DNA of 64,000 nt from positions 806,001 to 870,000 of the forward strand of contig CAVYHD010000033.1 in assembly GCA_963768075.1 (NCBI GenBank), written 5' to 3'. How positions within the stretch are numbered: position 1 is the first letter of the stretch; each line of letters starts with the position of its first letter. This DNA is from QHXW01 sp963768075 (lineage in GTDB: Bacteria > Acidobacteriota > Terriglobia > Bryobacterales > Bryobacteraceae). Both the position numbers and the translations under genes were made by a program. Below, in pieces: positions 36,413 to 44,950 of this stretch. Below the pieces are notes generated by a model. It worked only from the letters and a program-made list of their open reading frames with translations. It was not told the DNA's origin and made no database searches.

Positions 36413-37923
36413 ATGAATCAGCTCCTTCGCACCAAGAGCATCGACGCGCTCATCGCCGGGTCCGAAGACCCGGCAGTCCGCCTCCGCAAGTCGCTCGGCC
36501 TCTGGAGCCTCATGGCGCTCGGCATCGGCGCCGTCATCGGTTCGGGCATTTTCACCGTCACCGGCACCGCGGCGGCCGGCGAGCACTTCATGGGCAAGTC
36601 CGATTCTCAAGGCGCCCGATCCTCGATCTGCTGCTGCACGGTGGCAATGCCGCTACGCTCACCGGACGCGCCGGCGCCGGGCCAGCCATCTCGCTCTCGT
36701 TCGTGCTGGTGGCCATCGCCTGCGGGTTCGCCGCACTTTGCTACGCCGAGCTGGCCTCCATGATCCCCATCGCCGGCAGCGCCTACACCTACGCCTATGC
36801 CACGCTCGGCGAGATTTTCGCCTGGATCATCGGCTGGGACCTCATTCTCGAATACGCGTTCTCCAACATGAGCGTCGCCGTCGGCTTCTCAGCCTACTTC
36901 AACGATATCCTTGACAACCTGTTCGGCTTTCATCTGCCGAAACAACTGTCCGAGCCCGCCATTGTCGAAGGCCAGTTCACCGGTAGCTGGTTTAACGTGC
37001 CCGCGCTCCTCATCCTGCTTGCGCTCAGCTATCTTCTCGTGCGCGGCGTCCGCGAAAGCGCGGAAGCCAACAACACCATGGTCATCATCAAAATTGGCGC
37101 GATTCTCTTGTTCGTCTTCGGAGCCGCCAGCGCCGTCAACACCGCCCACTGGCATCCGTTCATGCCCAATGGATTTTCCGGCGTGCTCACCGGTGGCGCG
37201 ATCGTCTTCTTCACCTACATCGGTTTCGATTCCGTCTCCACCGCGGCCGAGGAATGCAAGAAACCGCAGCGCGACATGCCTTGGGGCATCTTCGGCACGC
37301 TCGTAATTTGCGCCCTGCTCTACGCCGCCGTCGCGCTCGTTCTCACCGGCATCGCCGATTGGCGCTCCTTGAATAACGATGCGCCCGTCGCCAACGCGCT
37401 CAAAGCTCTCGGCATGAACCGCCTCCGGCTGATAGTTACCGCCGGCGCGCTGCTCGGCATGCTGTCATCTCTGCTCGTGTTTCAGTACGGCCAGGCGCGC
37501 ATCTGGTTTGCCATGTCGCGCGACCGCCTACTGCCACGCTTGTTCTCACGCGTTCATCCGCGGTTCCAGACCCCGTACGTCAGCACATGGCTCGCCGGCA
37601 TCCTCGTCGGAATTCCCGCCGGCATCTTCGACATCAGTTGGTTCGCCGATCTCTCCAACATCGGCACCCTCTTCGCCTTCATCGTCGTTTCGCTGGGCGT
37701 CATCGTCCTCCGCAGGAAACAGCCCGGCCGTCCCCGCGGATTTCGCGTGCCTTGGGTCCCGTTCACTCCCATCGTGTCCATCATTTGCTGCCTCGTTCTC
37801 ATGGTCAGCCTGCCGCTCGAAACCTGGATCCGCTTCTTCGTCTGGCTCCTCATCGGCCTCGTCATCTACTTCGTCTACGGCCGCCACCGCAGCACCCTCC
37901 GCGAACCAGCAAAAACCGCGTAA
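36413..37923 (+). CDS. APC-superfamily cationic amino-acid permease, one frameshift
   Basis: The sequence reads MNQLLRTKSIDALIAGSEDP, the typical start of CAT-type transporters, then LGIGAVIGSGIFTVTGTAA, the helix-1 motif of APC permeases. Near 36600 one base appears to be missing, after which PILDLLLHGGNAATLTGRAG continues with eleven further helices (FVLVAIACGFAALCYAELAS, GGAIVFFTYIGFDSVSTAAE, VSTWLAGILVGIPAGIF). Corrected length is about 503 residues, normal for the family. It imports basic or other amino acids across the inner membrane by proton symport or exchange. It would complement the nearby secreted S46 peptidase, though no operon link is shown. From 36610 on the frame is clean for 1.3 kb. 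Confidence 0.88.
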
Positions 37924-37933
37924 AATAGGGGTA

Positions 37934-39139
37934 ATGCCCAGTCCATCAGACAATTTCTATCGCATCCAGAAGCTGCCCCCCTACGTCTTCGCCGTCATCA
38001 ATGAGATGAAGGCAAAAGCGCGCGCGGCACAGCAGGATGTCATCGACCTCGGCATGGGCAATCCCGATGGCGCGACGCCTCGCGCGGTCGTCAATAAACT
38101 CGTCGAAGCCTCGCGCAATGCCAAGCAATCATCGCTACTCCCAATCGCGCGGCATCGCCCGCCTCCGCGAGGAAATCGTCAAGCGCTATCAGCGAAAATA
38201 CGAGCGTCACGCTCGACCCTGACTCCGAAGCCATCGTCACCATCGGCGCCAAGGACGCCCTCGCGCACCTGTTATTCGCCATCATCGGTCCGGGCGACAT
38301 TGTGGTCTCGCCCAACCCGGCGTATCCCATCCACCAGTACGGCGTCATCATGGCCGAAGGCCAGGCCTGCATGCTGCCCATGCCCGACGCCGCCACTTTC
38401 CTCACCGGCCTCGAAGACGTCTATCGCTCCGGCTCGCGGCCCAAGGTGATTTTGATTTCGTTCCCCCACAACCCCACCACCACCTGCGTCGATCTCGATT
38501 ACCTCCGCGAGATCGTTCGCTTGGCCCGCCATCACGGCTCTTATGTCAGTGCACGATTTCGCCTACGCCGATCTCGGCTTCGACGGTTACCAGCCGCCCA
38601 GCATCCTCCAGGTCGAAGGCGCCAAGGACGTCGCCGTCGAAATCTTCTCCATGTCGAAGAGTTACAACATGGCCGGCTGGCGCGTCGGATTCTGTCTCGG
38701 AAACGCGAAGGTCATCGGCGCCCTCGCCCGCATCAAGAGCTATCTCGATTACGGCGTCTTCCAGCCCATCCAGATCGCCTCCATCATCGCGCTGCGCGAG
38801 TGCGACGAGGATACCGAAAAGATCCGCGCACTCTACCAGCATCGCCGGGACGTGCTCATCGAAGGCCTACATCGCGCCGGCTGGGCGGTCGATCCGCCTC
38901 AGGGCACTATGTTCGTCTGGGCGCCTGTGCCGGAGCCCTATCGCGCCGAAGGCTCGCTCGAATTCGCCAAACTACTCATGCGGGAAGCGCTGGTCGCCGT
39001 TTCGCCCGGTATCGGCTTCGGCCCGCTCGGCGAAGGCTTCGTGCGTTTCGCCCTGGTCGAAAACGACCAACGCACCCGCCAGGCGTTGCGCTCCATCAAG
39101 CAGTTCCTTGCGCACAAACCCGTGCTCGCCGGGCGGTAG
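37934..39139 (+). CDS. alaC: AlaC-like glutamate-pyruvate aminotransferase, three insertions
   Basis: Aligns from end to end with E. coli AlaC: FYRIQKLPPYVFAVINEMK, VIDLGMGNPDGATPRAVV, YSQSRGIARLREEIVKRY, EAIVTIGAKDALAHL, ISFPHNPTTTCVDL, VHDFAYADLGFDGY, SMSKSYNMAGWRVGF with the PLP-binding Lys, and VSPGIGFGPLGEGFVRFALV. Single extra bases near 38126 (C), 38205 (C) and 38548 (A) change frame. Without them 401 codons remain. A class I PLP aminotransferase, it makes alanine from pyruvate and glutamate in the cytosol. It lies 11 nt after the permease. DsbD-alpha converges on it within 2 nt. Confidence 0.9.
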
Positions 39140-39140
39140 T

Positions 39141-39626
39141 CTAGCGGACGTCCACTGGCAGGTTCACGTCCACGGTTTTCGGGGGAAAGCACATGGTGTC
39201 GTTACAGGCTTGGTACTTCAGCTTGCCCGCCAGAATCGCCTGACCGCCCGTGGCATCCGCCGGCACTTTGAATTTCGTCGTGATCTCGAAACTCCCGGTG
39301 AATACCGAAAGCGGCTGATCGGGCGAGAACTGGTACTTTTCGTCGTGCGCCTTCGGGTAGCTTACCCCTTCTACTGCAAGCGGCGCAGCCGTCCAGTTCA
39401 GTTTGAGTGGAATCAGGTACGCTTCGTGCGGCGCATCGCTGTTCACGTGGTAACCCGGCCGGAGCGTCACGGCAACCTTCGCCGTCACCTCGGAGTCTCG
39501 CTTCGCCACCACTTTTTGCGGTGGCGCCACCGTCAGAATCGCATTACTTTGTGCGAACAAACAGGGCAGGAGCGGAAGGATCGCTAGGAGCGTCGAGCAG
39601 TTCTTGTATGCCATCTTCGAATTCAT
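39141..39626 (-). CDS. Secreted DsbD N-terminal (alpha) domain protein
   Basis: A 161-residue protein with a signal peptide (LLAILPLLPCLFAQ) followed by one immunoglobulin-like domain of the DsbD-alpha type: VTLRPGYHVNSDAPHEAYLI and a C-terminal LKYQACNDTMCFPPKTVDV carrying the two cysteines that exchange electrons in DsbD. The membrane (beta) and thioredoxin (gamma) domains are absent. A TlpA-like thioredoxin gene lies immediately upstream and overlaps its start by about 80 nt, so the two may rebuild DsbD-like function as separate proteins in the periplasm. The start may be ATG 39626 or 39614. Both overlap the neighbour. Confidence 0.82.
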   Translation of the reverse strand: MNSKMAYKNCSTLLAILPLLPCLFAQSNAILTVAPPQKVVAKRDSEVTAKVAVTLRPGYHVNSDAPHEAYLIPLKLNWTAAPLAVEGVSYPKAHDEKYQFSPDQPLSVFTGSFEITTKFKVPADATGGQAILAGKLKYQACNDTMCFPPKTVDVNLPVDVR

Positions 39627-40110
39627 TTTTACCCGTCAGTCCCACGTGAACGGACGCAATGTTCCCATGGCGATCGATCAGCAGCGTCGTGGGCATCGCC
39701 TCAACTCCGTACTGGTCTTCGACCGCATCGTTGCCGAGCACCAGCCGGTAGTTGATGCCGCGCTCTTGCGCAAACGGCTTCACGGCTTCCCACCCTTCGT
39801 CGTCCATGGCCACGCCGACTACCGCGAATCCCTTGTCCTTGTTCTGCCGCTCGAACTCCTGGAACCACGGGATCTCCACCTTGCACGGTCCGCACCACGT
39901 CGCCCAGAAGTCCAGCAGAACCACTTTGCCGCGGTAATCCGACAGATGCACAGTCTGCCCGTTCGCGTCCTTGAGCGCAAAGTCCGGAGCCTTCTTGCGC
40001 TCCTTGCTGGGCCGCAGCGAAGCCGCCCTCACCGTCCTTGGCGTACTGGAACAACCCGACCCAACCAACAGCGCAACAGTCATCACCGCGCTCACGCGAG
40101 CAGCGTACAC
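39544..40110 (-). CDS. TlpA-like thioredoxin lipoprotein
   Basis: A 188-residue protein from GTG at 40110, chosen because GGGAGGGGAG lies 5 nt upstream. The N-terminus is a lipoprotein signal (VALLVGSGC), then a TlpA/ResA fold: KAPDFALKDANGQTVHLSDY, FWATWCGPCKVEIPWF with the active-site CGPC, a cis-Pro in EAMPTTLLIDRHG, and VHVGLTGKNEF. It should act in the periplasm as an anchored disulfide reductase. Its last 27 codons overlap the DsbD-alpha gene in another frame. The two products form a plausible thiol relay. Confidence 0.87.
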   Translation of the reverse strand: MYAARVSAVMTVALLVGSGCSSTPRTVRAASLRPSKERKKAPDFALKDANGQTVHLSDYRGKVVLLDFWATWCGPCKVEIPWFQEFERQNKDKGFAVVGVAMDDEGWEAVKPFAQERGINYRLVLGNDAVEDQYGVEAMPTTLLIDRHGNIASVHVGLTGKNEFEDGIQELLDAPSDPSAPALFVRTK

Positions 40111-40205
40111 AGAATCTCCCCTCCCTATATTATAGACGCCCCGGCCGGCTCGTTCGTTAGTCCACGACCGGCTTCGGCCGGCAGTCAAACTTCCAGAATG
40201 AATCC

Positions 40206-40736
40206 CTAGATCGCGATCCCCCCGTCCATCCCCGCGAACCATTCCCCCCTAGCCGCACGCGCCGCCGCCACAAGTGTAAATTCCTCGTGCCCCTTCACCC
40301 CCGCATAGCGCCACGCCGCCGTGTCACAAAAGCTTTCACAACAATACTCACGCCACCGGCGGGTGCGTTCCTTCCAATCGCGCGCCGCTAACTTTTTCTT
40401 GCGCCACTCGGCCGACCATCCCAGTTCCCCCCGCACGCCCCCGCGCAGCTCCCGCCCCACCACCCGCTCATACGAGCGCCGCTTTTGATTCCCCAGCCGC
40501 AGCCACACGAAGTGAAACAGCTCGTGCACGAAGATCCGCGCGAAGTCTTCCGCATCCGCCATCAGCGCCTCTTCAATCACCATCCGCCGCTGGCGCAGAA
40601 ACGTCGCCGCGTGCGCCGCCGCACCCGTCGTGTCCAACACCGTTCTCTGGAATTCCACGCTCACCGGACGCCCCGTCACCGGAGGGATGGTTGCCGGCCA
40701 CGGGCTCCCGCTATTGCCGTAGTTGGGAAAGAACAC
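40206..40736 (-). CDS. Putative zinc metallopeptidase-like protein (HELFH)
   Basis: A 176-residue basic protein with an HExxH motif in FARIFVHELFHFVWLRLGN near residue 70 and an acidic Cys-rich segment YCCESFCDTAAWRY about 60 residues later, which could supply the third zinc ligand. No signal peptide is seen. I do not recognise a named family, but similar small HELFH proteins occur in acidobacteria. The start is GTG at 40736 and overlaps the 3' end of the acetamidase-like gene by 26 nt, so the two are co-transcribed. Catalytic activity is an inference from the motif only. Confidence 0.6.
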   Translation of the reverse strand: MFFPNYGNSGSPWPATIPPVTGRPVSVEFQRTVLDTTGAAAHAATFLRQRRMVIEEALMADAEDFARIFVHELFHFVWLRLGNQKRRSYERVVGRELRGGVRGELGWSAEWRKKKLAARDWKERTRRWREYCCESFCDTAAWRYAGVKGHEEFTLVAAARAARGEWFAGMDGGIAI

Positions 40737-41991
40737 TCTTCGGCACCTTGGCCACTACGTTCACTTCCGGGTCTACCACCTCAGCGATGTCGTAGCGCAT
40801 CGACGTCCCCAGCACCATCGCCACTTCGTTGGCGCTCAGCTTGTAATCGCGCTCCAGCCACTGCGCCAGATTCGTCGTCGCCGTCTGCAAAGCGTCCGTG
40901 AGCGAGTTGCCGATGCCCAGCGCCATCAGATACTCGCCGTTCTCCGCCCGCGGCATGTCCGCCGATTGCCCTTCGATTACGTCCACCGTGAACTCCACGT
41001 CCATCGAAGTCTCCAGCGCATCACCCGTTAATTCGCCATCCCCTTCCACCGCGTGCCCGTCGCCTACGAACAGCAGCGCCCCCGGATGATACACCGGAAA
41101 ATACATCGTCACGCCTTCCCGAATCTGGCTGTAGTCCAGGTTGCCGCCGAAACTGCCCAAGTGGCCCGACCGCAGCGCGTCGTGCCCCGGTGGCGCCACT
41201 CCCACGCATCCCAGCATCGGCGAGAGCTTCACAGAGAAGTTCTTGAGCTTGTCCGTCGGATTCTTCAGCGTCGCAATCCCGTGCTCGCGGTCCAACTGCC
41301 ACGTGCTGTCGAAATTCTCCGCGCCCTTCAGATCTTTGAAATAGTACGGATCGAGCGCGCTCCCGACAATTCCGTCGCCGCTCTCCGCCGAATCCCGATT
41401 CAGCCGGATTCGCGTAAATCGCACCACCAAAGTATCGCCCGGCCACGCCGTCTCCACATAGAACGGCCCTGTCAGCGGATTCCCTCCCAGCGACCGCCGT
41501 TTGCCGCTCGCATCCCGTCCGCCCGCATCGACGGTCGACGTGCTCACGCTGTCGCCCGGAAAAATTCGCAGCGCCGGCTCAATCTCGCTCGAAAACTCCC
41601 GATGGAACGTGCGCGCCACAAACCGGTGCGCCTCGGGCTTACCGCCGGGCTTCACGAGCCTCTGCGCCGTCCAGCTCACTGCTTCATCGCCCATCGTCGC
41701 CGTGCCGATCAGCACGCCCTCCAGCATCGTGCCTTTGAATTCGCCATGCTGTTTTCCATCCTTCCGCCGCACAGTGAACGTCACGGTATCGCTCTGCGCC
41801 GTGCCCTCGATCGTCATGTCCCCCGACTCGCCCGTCAGCTTTTCCCCGCTCGTGTGCAGCGTGACGCGCTGGTACTGCGGGACCCCAAACCGCGTAATCG
41901 TGACTCCCCATACCCCATCGAGCGTAGCCGCCGGCGCCGCCACCGCCATACAAAACACCGCGCACAAACCCGAAATTCGCATGCCTGCCAT
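40711..41991 (-). CDS. Acetamidase/formamidase family protein, secreted
   Basis: A 426-residue protein with a signal peptide (LCAVFCMAVAAPAATLDG), an N-terminal beta-rich extension of about 90 residues (VWGVTITRFGVPQYQRVTLH), then the FmdA/AmdA fold: ALRIFPGDSVSTSTVDAGG, NPLTGPFYVETAWPGDTLVV, LSPMLGCVGVAPPG and ALLFVGDGHAVEGDGEL, and the late helix DALQTATTNLAQWL. Family members hydrolyse formamide or acetamide to ammonia and acid. The signal sequence and extension make this an exported variant, as is frequent in Acidobacteria, so its true substrate may differ. It overlaps the downstream metallopeptidase-like gene. Confidence 0.87.
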   Translation of the reverse strand: MAGMRISGLCAVFCMAVAAPAATLDGVWGVTITRFGVPQYQRVTLHTSGEKLTGESGDMTIEGTAQSDTVTFTVRRKDGKQHGEFKGTMLEGVLIGTATMGDEAVSWTAQRLVKPGGKPEAHRFVARTFHREFSSEIEPALRIFPGDSVSTSTVDAGGRDASGKRRSLGGNPLTGPFYVETAWPGDTLVVRFTRIRLNRDSAESGDGIVGSALDPYYFKDLKGAENFDSTWQLDREHGIATLKNPTDKLKNFSVKLSPMLGCVGVAPPGHDALRSGHLGSFGGNLDYSQIREGVTMYFPVYHPGALLFVGDGHAVEGDGELTGDALETSMDVEFTVDVIEGQSADMPRAENGEYLMALGIGNSLTDALQTATTNLAQWLERDYKLSANEVAMVLGTSMRYDIAEVVDPEVNVVAKVPKSVLSQLRQ

Positions 41992-42086
41992 TTTCCGCCA
42001 TTTCGCGCACCCGTGGCGCGCGGTTCATCGCGCAGGGGCGAACTTCAGCTCGCCGTGCCGCTGGAATGCCGCATCAAAGATTAGTC

Positions 42087-42137
42087 GCAGGCTGGGAGAG
42101 TAACTTGGCCGAAACGCAGATCGAATCCGCCGTCCGA
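42087..42137 (+). pseudogene. Truncated copy of the small coiled-coil gene at 42807
   Basis: These bases translate to AGWESNLAETQIESAV, nearly the same as RGWESKSVEAQIESAA at the start of the gene at 42807. The DNA matches over about 45 nt with roughly eight mismatches, then the similarity stops at the 3' edge of the ORF6N gene. It is a remnant of a duplication that brackets the ORF6N gene. Confidence 0.6.
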
Positions 42138-42142
42138 GATTC

Positions 42143-42688
42143 CTATTTACGCTTCTCTGGCACGAATCCGATAGGGCGTTTCGGAAGCTCGGGTGGCTGT
42201 TCTGTGAGCTGCTTAAGGATATCGAACACAACTTTAAACCGCTGGTCGTACTTCTTCTCCATCGCGATGAGCCGTCCAGCGAGCTCCCTGTGCGCCGCCA
42301 GAAACTGGCGGAGCCGCACGAAGGTGCGCATGATCGTGATATTCACGGTGATCGCGCGCTTACTCTTCAGGACGCTGGAGAGCATGGCGACGCCCTGCTC
42401 AGTGAAAGCATAGGGACGTCTACGGAGGCCCATCTTTCCGGCCGAATTGGACATCACAATTTGTGATCTCCAATTTTCAAACTCGGCTCCGTTCAGCTGG
42501 AACATGAAATCTTCCGGAAAGCGCGCGGGGTTCCGGCGCACCGCCTGATTCAATGCGCCCGTCGGCACCTGGTAAAGCGCGGCCAGGTCTGCGTCGAGGA
42601 TTACCTTGCACCCTCGCATGAGGAGAATGTGCCGCTCAATGGCCTCTACGGGCAAAAGATCTTGGCTTGGCGCTTTTCGTGTGGACAT
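42143..42688 (-). CDS. ORF6N-domain DNA-binding protein
   Basis: A 181-residue protein: the ORF6N domain at about 10-95 (PVEAIERHILLMRGCKVILD, LAALYQVPTGALNQAVRRNP, FPEDFMFQL, RRPYAFTEQGVAMLSSVLKS) and a C-terminal helical part with a coiled-coil tendency (AAHRELAGRLIAMEKKYDQR). ORF6N is a KilA-N-related domain found in phage antirepressors and in stand-alone bacterial genes of unknown role, often inserted sporadically. Here it stands alone and is flanked on one side by a truncated copy of the gene on its other side, suggesting acquisition by insertion. No phage genes accompany it. Confidence 0.85.
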   Translation of the reverse strand: MSTRKAPSQDLLPVEAIERHILLMRGCKVILDADLAALYQVPTGALNQAVRRNPARFPEDFMFQLNGAEFENWRSQIVMSNSAGKMGLRRRPYAFTEQGVAMLSSVLKSKRAITVNITIMRTFVRLRQFLAAHRELAGRLIAMEKKYDQRFKVVFDILKQLTEQPPELPKRPIGFVPEKRK

Positions 42689-42806
42689 AGCTGGTTCGTT
42701 TTAAGAATAGGCCTTTCCGGTGTAGTGTCGATATAGGCCAGCCACGGCGGAAGGGTACTCGGCGCCGCCCCGTTCGCCGCATCCGGAAATAGTCCATAAT
42801 GGAGAT

Positions 42807-43082
42807 ATGGCGAGAGGCTGGGAAAGTAAGTCGGTCGAAGCGCAGATCGAGTCCGCGGCCGGCAGAGAAACCGCCCGGCGAGAACCAGAGTTGACCCCCG
42901 AACAAATCCATTTGCTGCGCGACAGGGAAAATCTGGAGCTTTCGCGTACCCGAGTCACACGAGAGCTGGCCGCCAGCACGAATCCCCGCTATCACCAGAT
43001 TCTGCGCAAAGCGCTGGCGGATCTGGAAGCCAAGCTCACGCGCCTGGAACCGGTGCGAAAAGCGTCAGCCGGCGCGCGATAA
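42807..43082 (+). CDS. Small coiled-coil protein, unknown function
   Basis: A 91-residue charged protein beginning MARGWESKSVEAQIE and continuing with heptad-like helices (EQIHLLRDRENLELSRTRVT, RKALADLEAKLTRLE). No signal peptide, membrane segment or catalytic motif is visible. A decayed copy of its first 16 codons lies at 42087, on the far side of the ORF6N gene. The similar N-terminus in both copies suggests a real protein family rather than chance. I do not recognise a function. The stretch 43083-43221 after it shows no convincing gene. Confidence 0.65.
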   Translation: MARGWESKSVEAQIESAAGRETARREPELTPEQIHLLRDRENLELSRTRVTRELAASTNPRYHQILRKALADLEAKLTRLEPVRKASAGAR

Positions 43083-43221
43083 TTTGTCTGGCGAGATCGC
43101 AGAAGTAAGACTCAACCACGGCTTCGAGTAGTCGGCGCGCTACTTCCGGGAAGATCAACTGGTCCGCCTGAGGTTCCGCCAAAGCCTGGTGCACTACGCT
43201 CGTAATCCACCCCTTTGCCTC

Positions 43222-44871
43222 CTAACGCGGCGCGATCTTGTCCGCCGTCACAAACACTGGTTCTATGTCCGTGGGAATGTCTTTCAGCCGGTCGAGCGCC
43301 CGCGCGAGTTCCGGCCGTAAAACCCCCCGCTCGTCCAACATCTTCTTCGCGCCCGCGTAGTCGCCCGTGGCTTCGAGTGTCAGCAGGTCGTGGTCCAGTT
43401 CTTTCACGGCCGATTTGATCTTCCCGAAGTTCACCTCGTAGGTGCCGCCCGGTCGCGCTACGAACGCTCCCCGGTCAACCAGATAATTGAACTGCACCGC
43501 CTGGCCTTTTCCGTGGGCTTCGTGCAAGCCAAATCGTAGCGACCGAAACGCCGAAGCAAGATACGTGTTGTAAAGCTGGCGCTCCCTAGCCTCCCCGCCG
43601 GGAAGCAAGCCGCGGTCGAACAAATGCTGCACCATGTAGAGCCCGGTTACATCCGCTTTGGCTTCTTCAATCGCGCTGTAAAGCTCTTTCAGCTCCTGCC
43701 TTGGGGTGGTCGCGCGCCGCGCCACTTCGATCTGGTGCGGCCCGATCCCGTGCGACATCTCGTGCGCCAGGATGTGCGTGAAGAACAAGTCGAAGCTCAG
43801 GTCCCCCTGCGCTTCCGCCGCCAGCATGCGTTTCGAAATCGGAACCAGTATGCTTTGAAACTTCGCTTCCTGCACGTTCTTCAGCATCACGCGCTTCGAT
43901 CCCTTTTCCTGCACCACGCGCTCATCGTTTGGCAGGTTATACGCGGCGGTTTGCACCCCGTGGTTCCCGTCTCCGGCGGAAAAGATTTCGTTCACCATGC
44001 GGATGGGCGCGGCGGCGCCGATCTTCGGATTCCGAAACCGCGGCTCGATGGGCAGGTTGTCCTCGATCTCCTGCATATGATCCGCGAAAAATTTCAACTT
44101 GGCGGATTCCTGCTCGTCCCTCAGATTGACGTAGGATTCAAACGCCGCCTTGTAACCGAAAACCTCGTCGTTGTACGTCTCGTACGGCCCGATCGTGACG
44201 TCGATCGGCGCGTCCAGATCCATCCAGGCCAGGTCGCTCGCGTAGTAATCGTTCGAGAGGAACGCGTCGGCGCGTAACCTGAGAAAGCGCCTCAGGCTGT
44301 CGTTGCCGGTCGCCGCCGCGGCCTCGCGCAGCTTGCCAGCGGCCCGCTCCAGGTCAGTCCGATACGCTTCGCTATACGGCACCTGCCGCAGATGCTTGGC
44401 GGAATCCCGCATGATGACCGAAAAGAAGCCCTGTGCCGCCGTGTTGTTCCCGGCTTCGAACTCCTCCTTGGTCATATCCGGTGGATAGAAATTCGCGCCC
44501 GGCAATTTATTCGGCGGCACGCCCGGCAAAAACGCCGCGTGCCCATCCAGGTCCGACCACGGTCCCTTGTTGATCACGAAGTAGTGCAGCCGGGCTTTAC
44601 CCAACGGGGACTGGTCCTTCTCCAGGTCGCGCAGCAGGGCGTGATTCCCGCTCCACAACTGCGTGAGAAAAATATCGTCGATGATCCGCGAGGCTTCGAT
44701 CAGTTTCACCAGCGCTTTCTGATCCCCGGCCGAAAGCCCCGATGTGTCTACCCGTATCTCGGTGCGCGCGAAGCGCGCAATCATGCGGTTCAACTCGGGA
44801 AGCGTCGGGGTTTTGGCGTCCGAACCCGCGCCGGCAACAGCCAGAATCAGAGGCAGCATCTTTTTCATCAT
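43222..44871 (-). CDS. Exported M49 (DPP III)-like zinc peptidase
   Basis: A 549-residue protein with a signal peptide (LPLILAVAGAGSDA). The zinc site is ILAHEMSHGIGPH near residue 375 with the downstream acid in YSAIEEAKADVTGLY, the layout of bacterial dipeptidyl-peptidase-III-like proteins often annotated as Zn-dependent hydrolases. GPWSDLDGHAAFLPGVPP and IGPYETYNDEVFGYKAAFES are also typical of that family. Classical DPP III has HEXXGH. Here the motif is HEMSHG, so activity on dipeptides is uncertain. It would act in the periplasm. The gene stands alone, divergent from the hybrid kinase. Confidence 0.82.
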   Translation of the reverse strand: MMKKMLPLILAVAGAGSDAKTPTLPELNRMIARFARTEIRVDTSGLSAGDQKALVKLIEASRIIDDIFLTQLWSGNHALLRDLEKDQSPLGKARLHYFVINKGPWSDLDGHAAFLPGVPPNKLPGANFYPPDMTKEEFEAGNNTAAQGFFSVIMRDSAKHLRQVPYSEAYRTDLERAAGKLREAAAATGNDSLRRFLRLRADAFLSNDYYASDLAWMDLDAPIDVTIGPYETYNDEVFGYKAAFESYVNLRDEQESAKLKFFADHMQEIEDNLPIEPRFRNPKIGAAAPIRMVNEIFSAGDGNHGVQTAAYNLPNDERVVQEKGSKRVMLKNVQEAKFQSILVPISKRMLAAEAQGDLSFDLFFTHILAHEMSHGIGPHQIEVARRATTPRQELKELYSAIEEAKADVTGLYMVQHLFDRGLLPGGEARERQLYNTYLASAFRSLRFGLHEAHGKGQAVQFNYLVDRGAFVARPGGTYEVNFGKIKSAVKELDHDLLTLEATGDYAGAKKMLDERGVLRPELARALDRLKDIPTDIEPVFVTADKIAPR

Positions 44872-44950
44872 TTCATTAATTGCCGTTCACTCGCAGCCAA
44901 CAATTTTAATCCCTTGCGGCTCAAGCGCATCGGCCCGGCTGCTTCCGTAG

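Noticed and set aside
42143..42688. ORF6N gene as a sign of a prophage
   Set aside because: No integrase, capsid, terminase or tail gene lies within the window, so only a solitary gene can be claimed.
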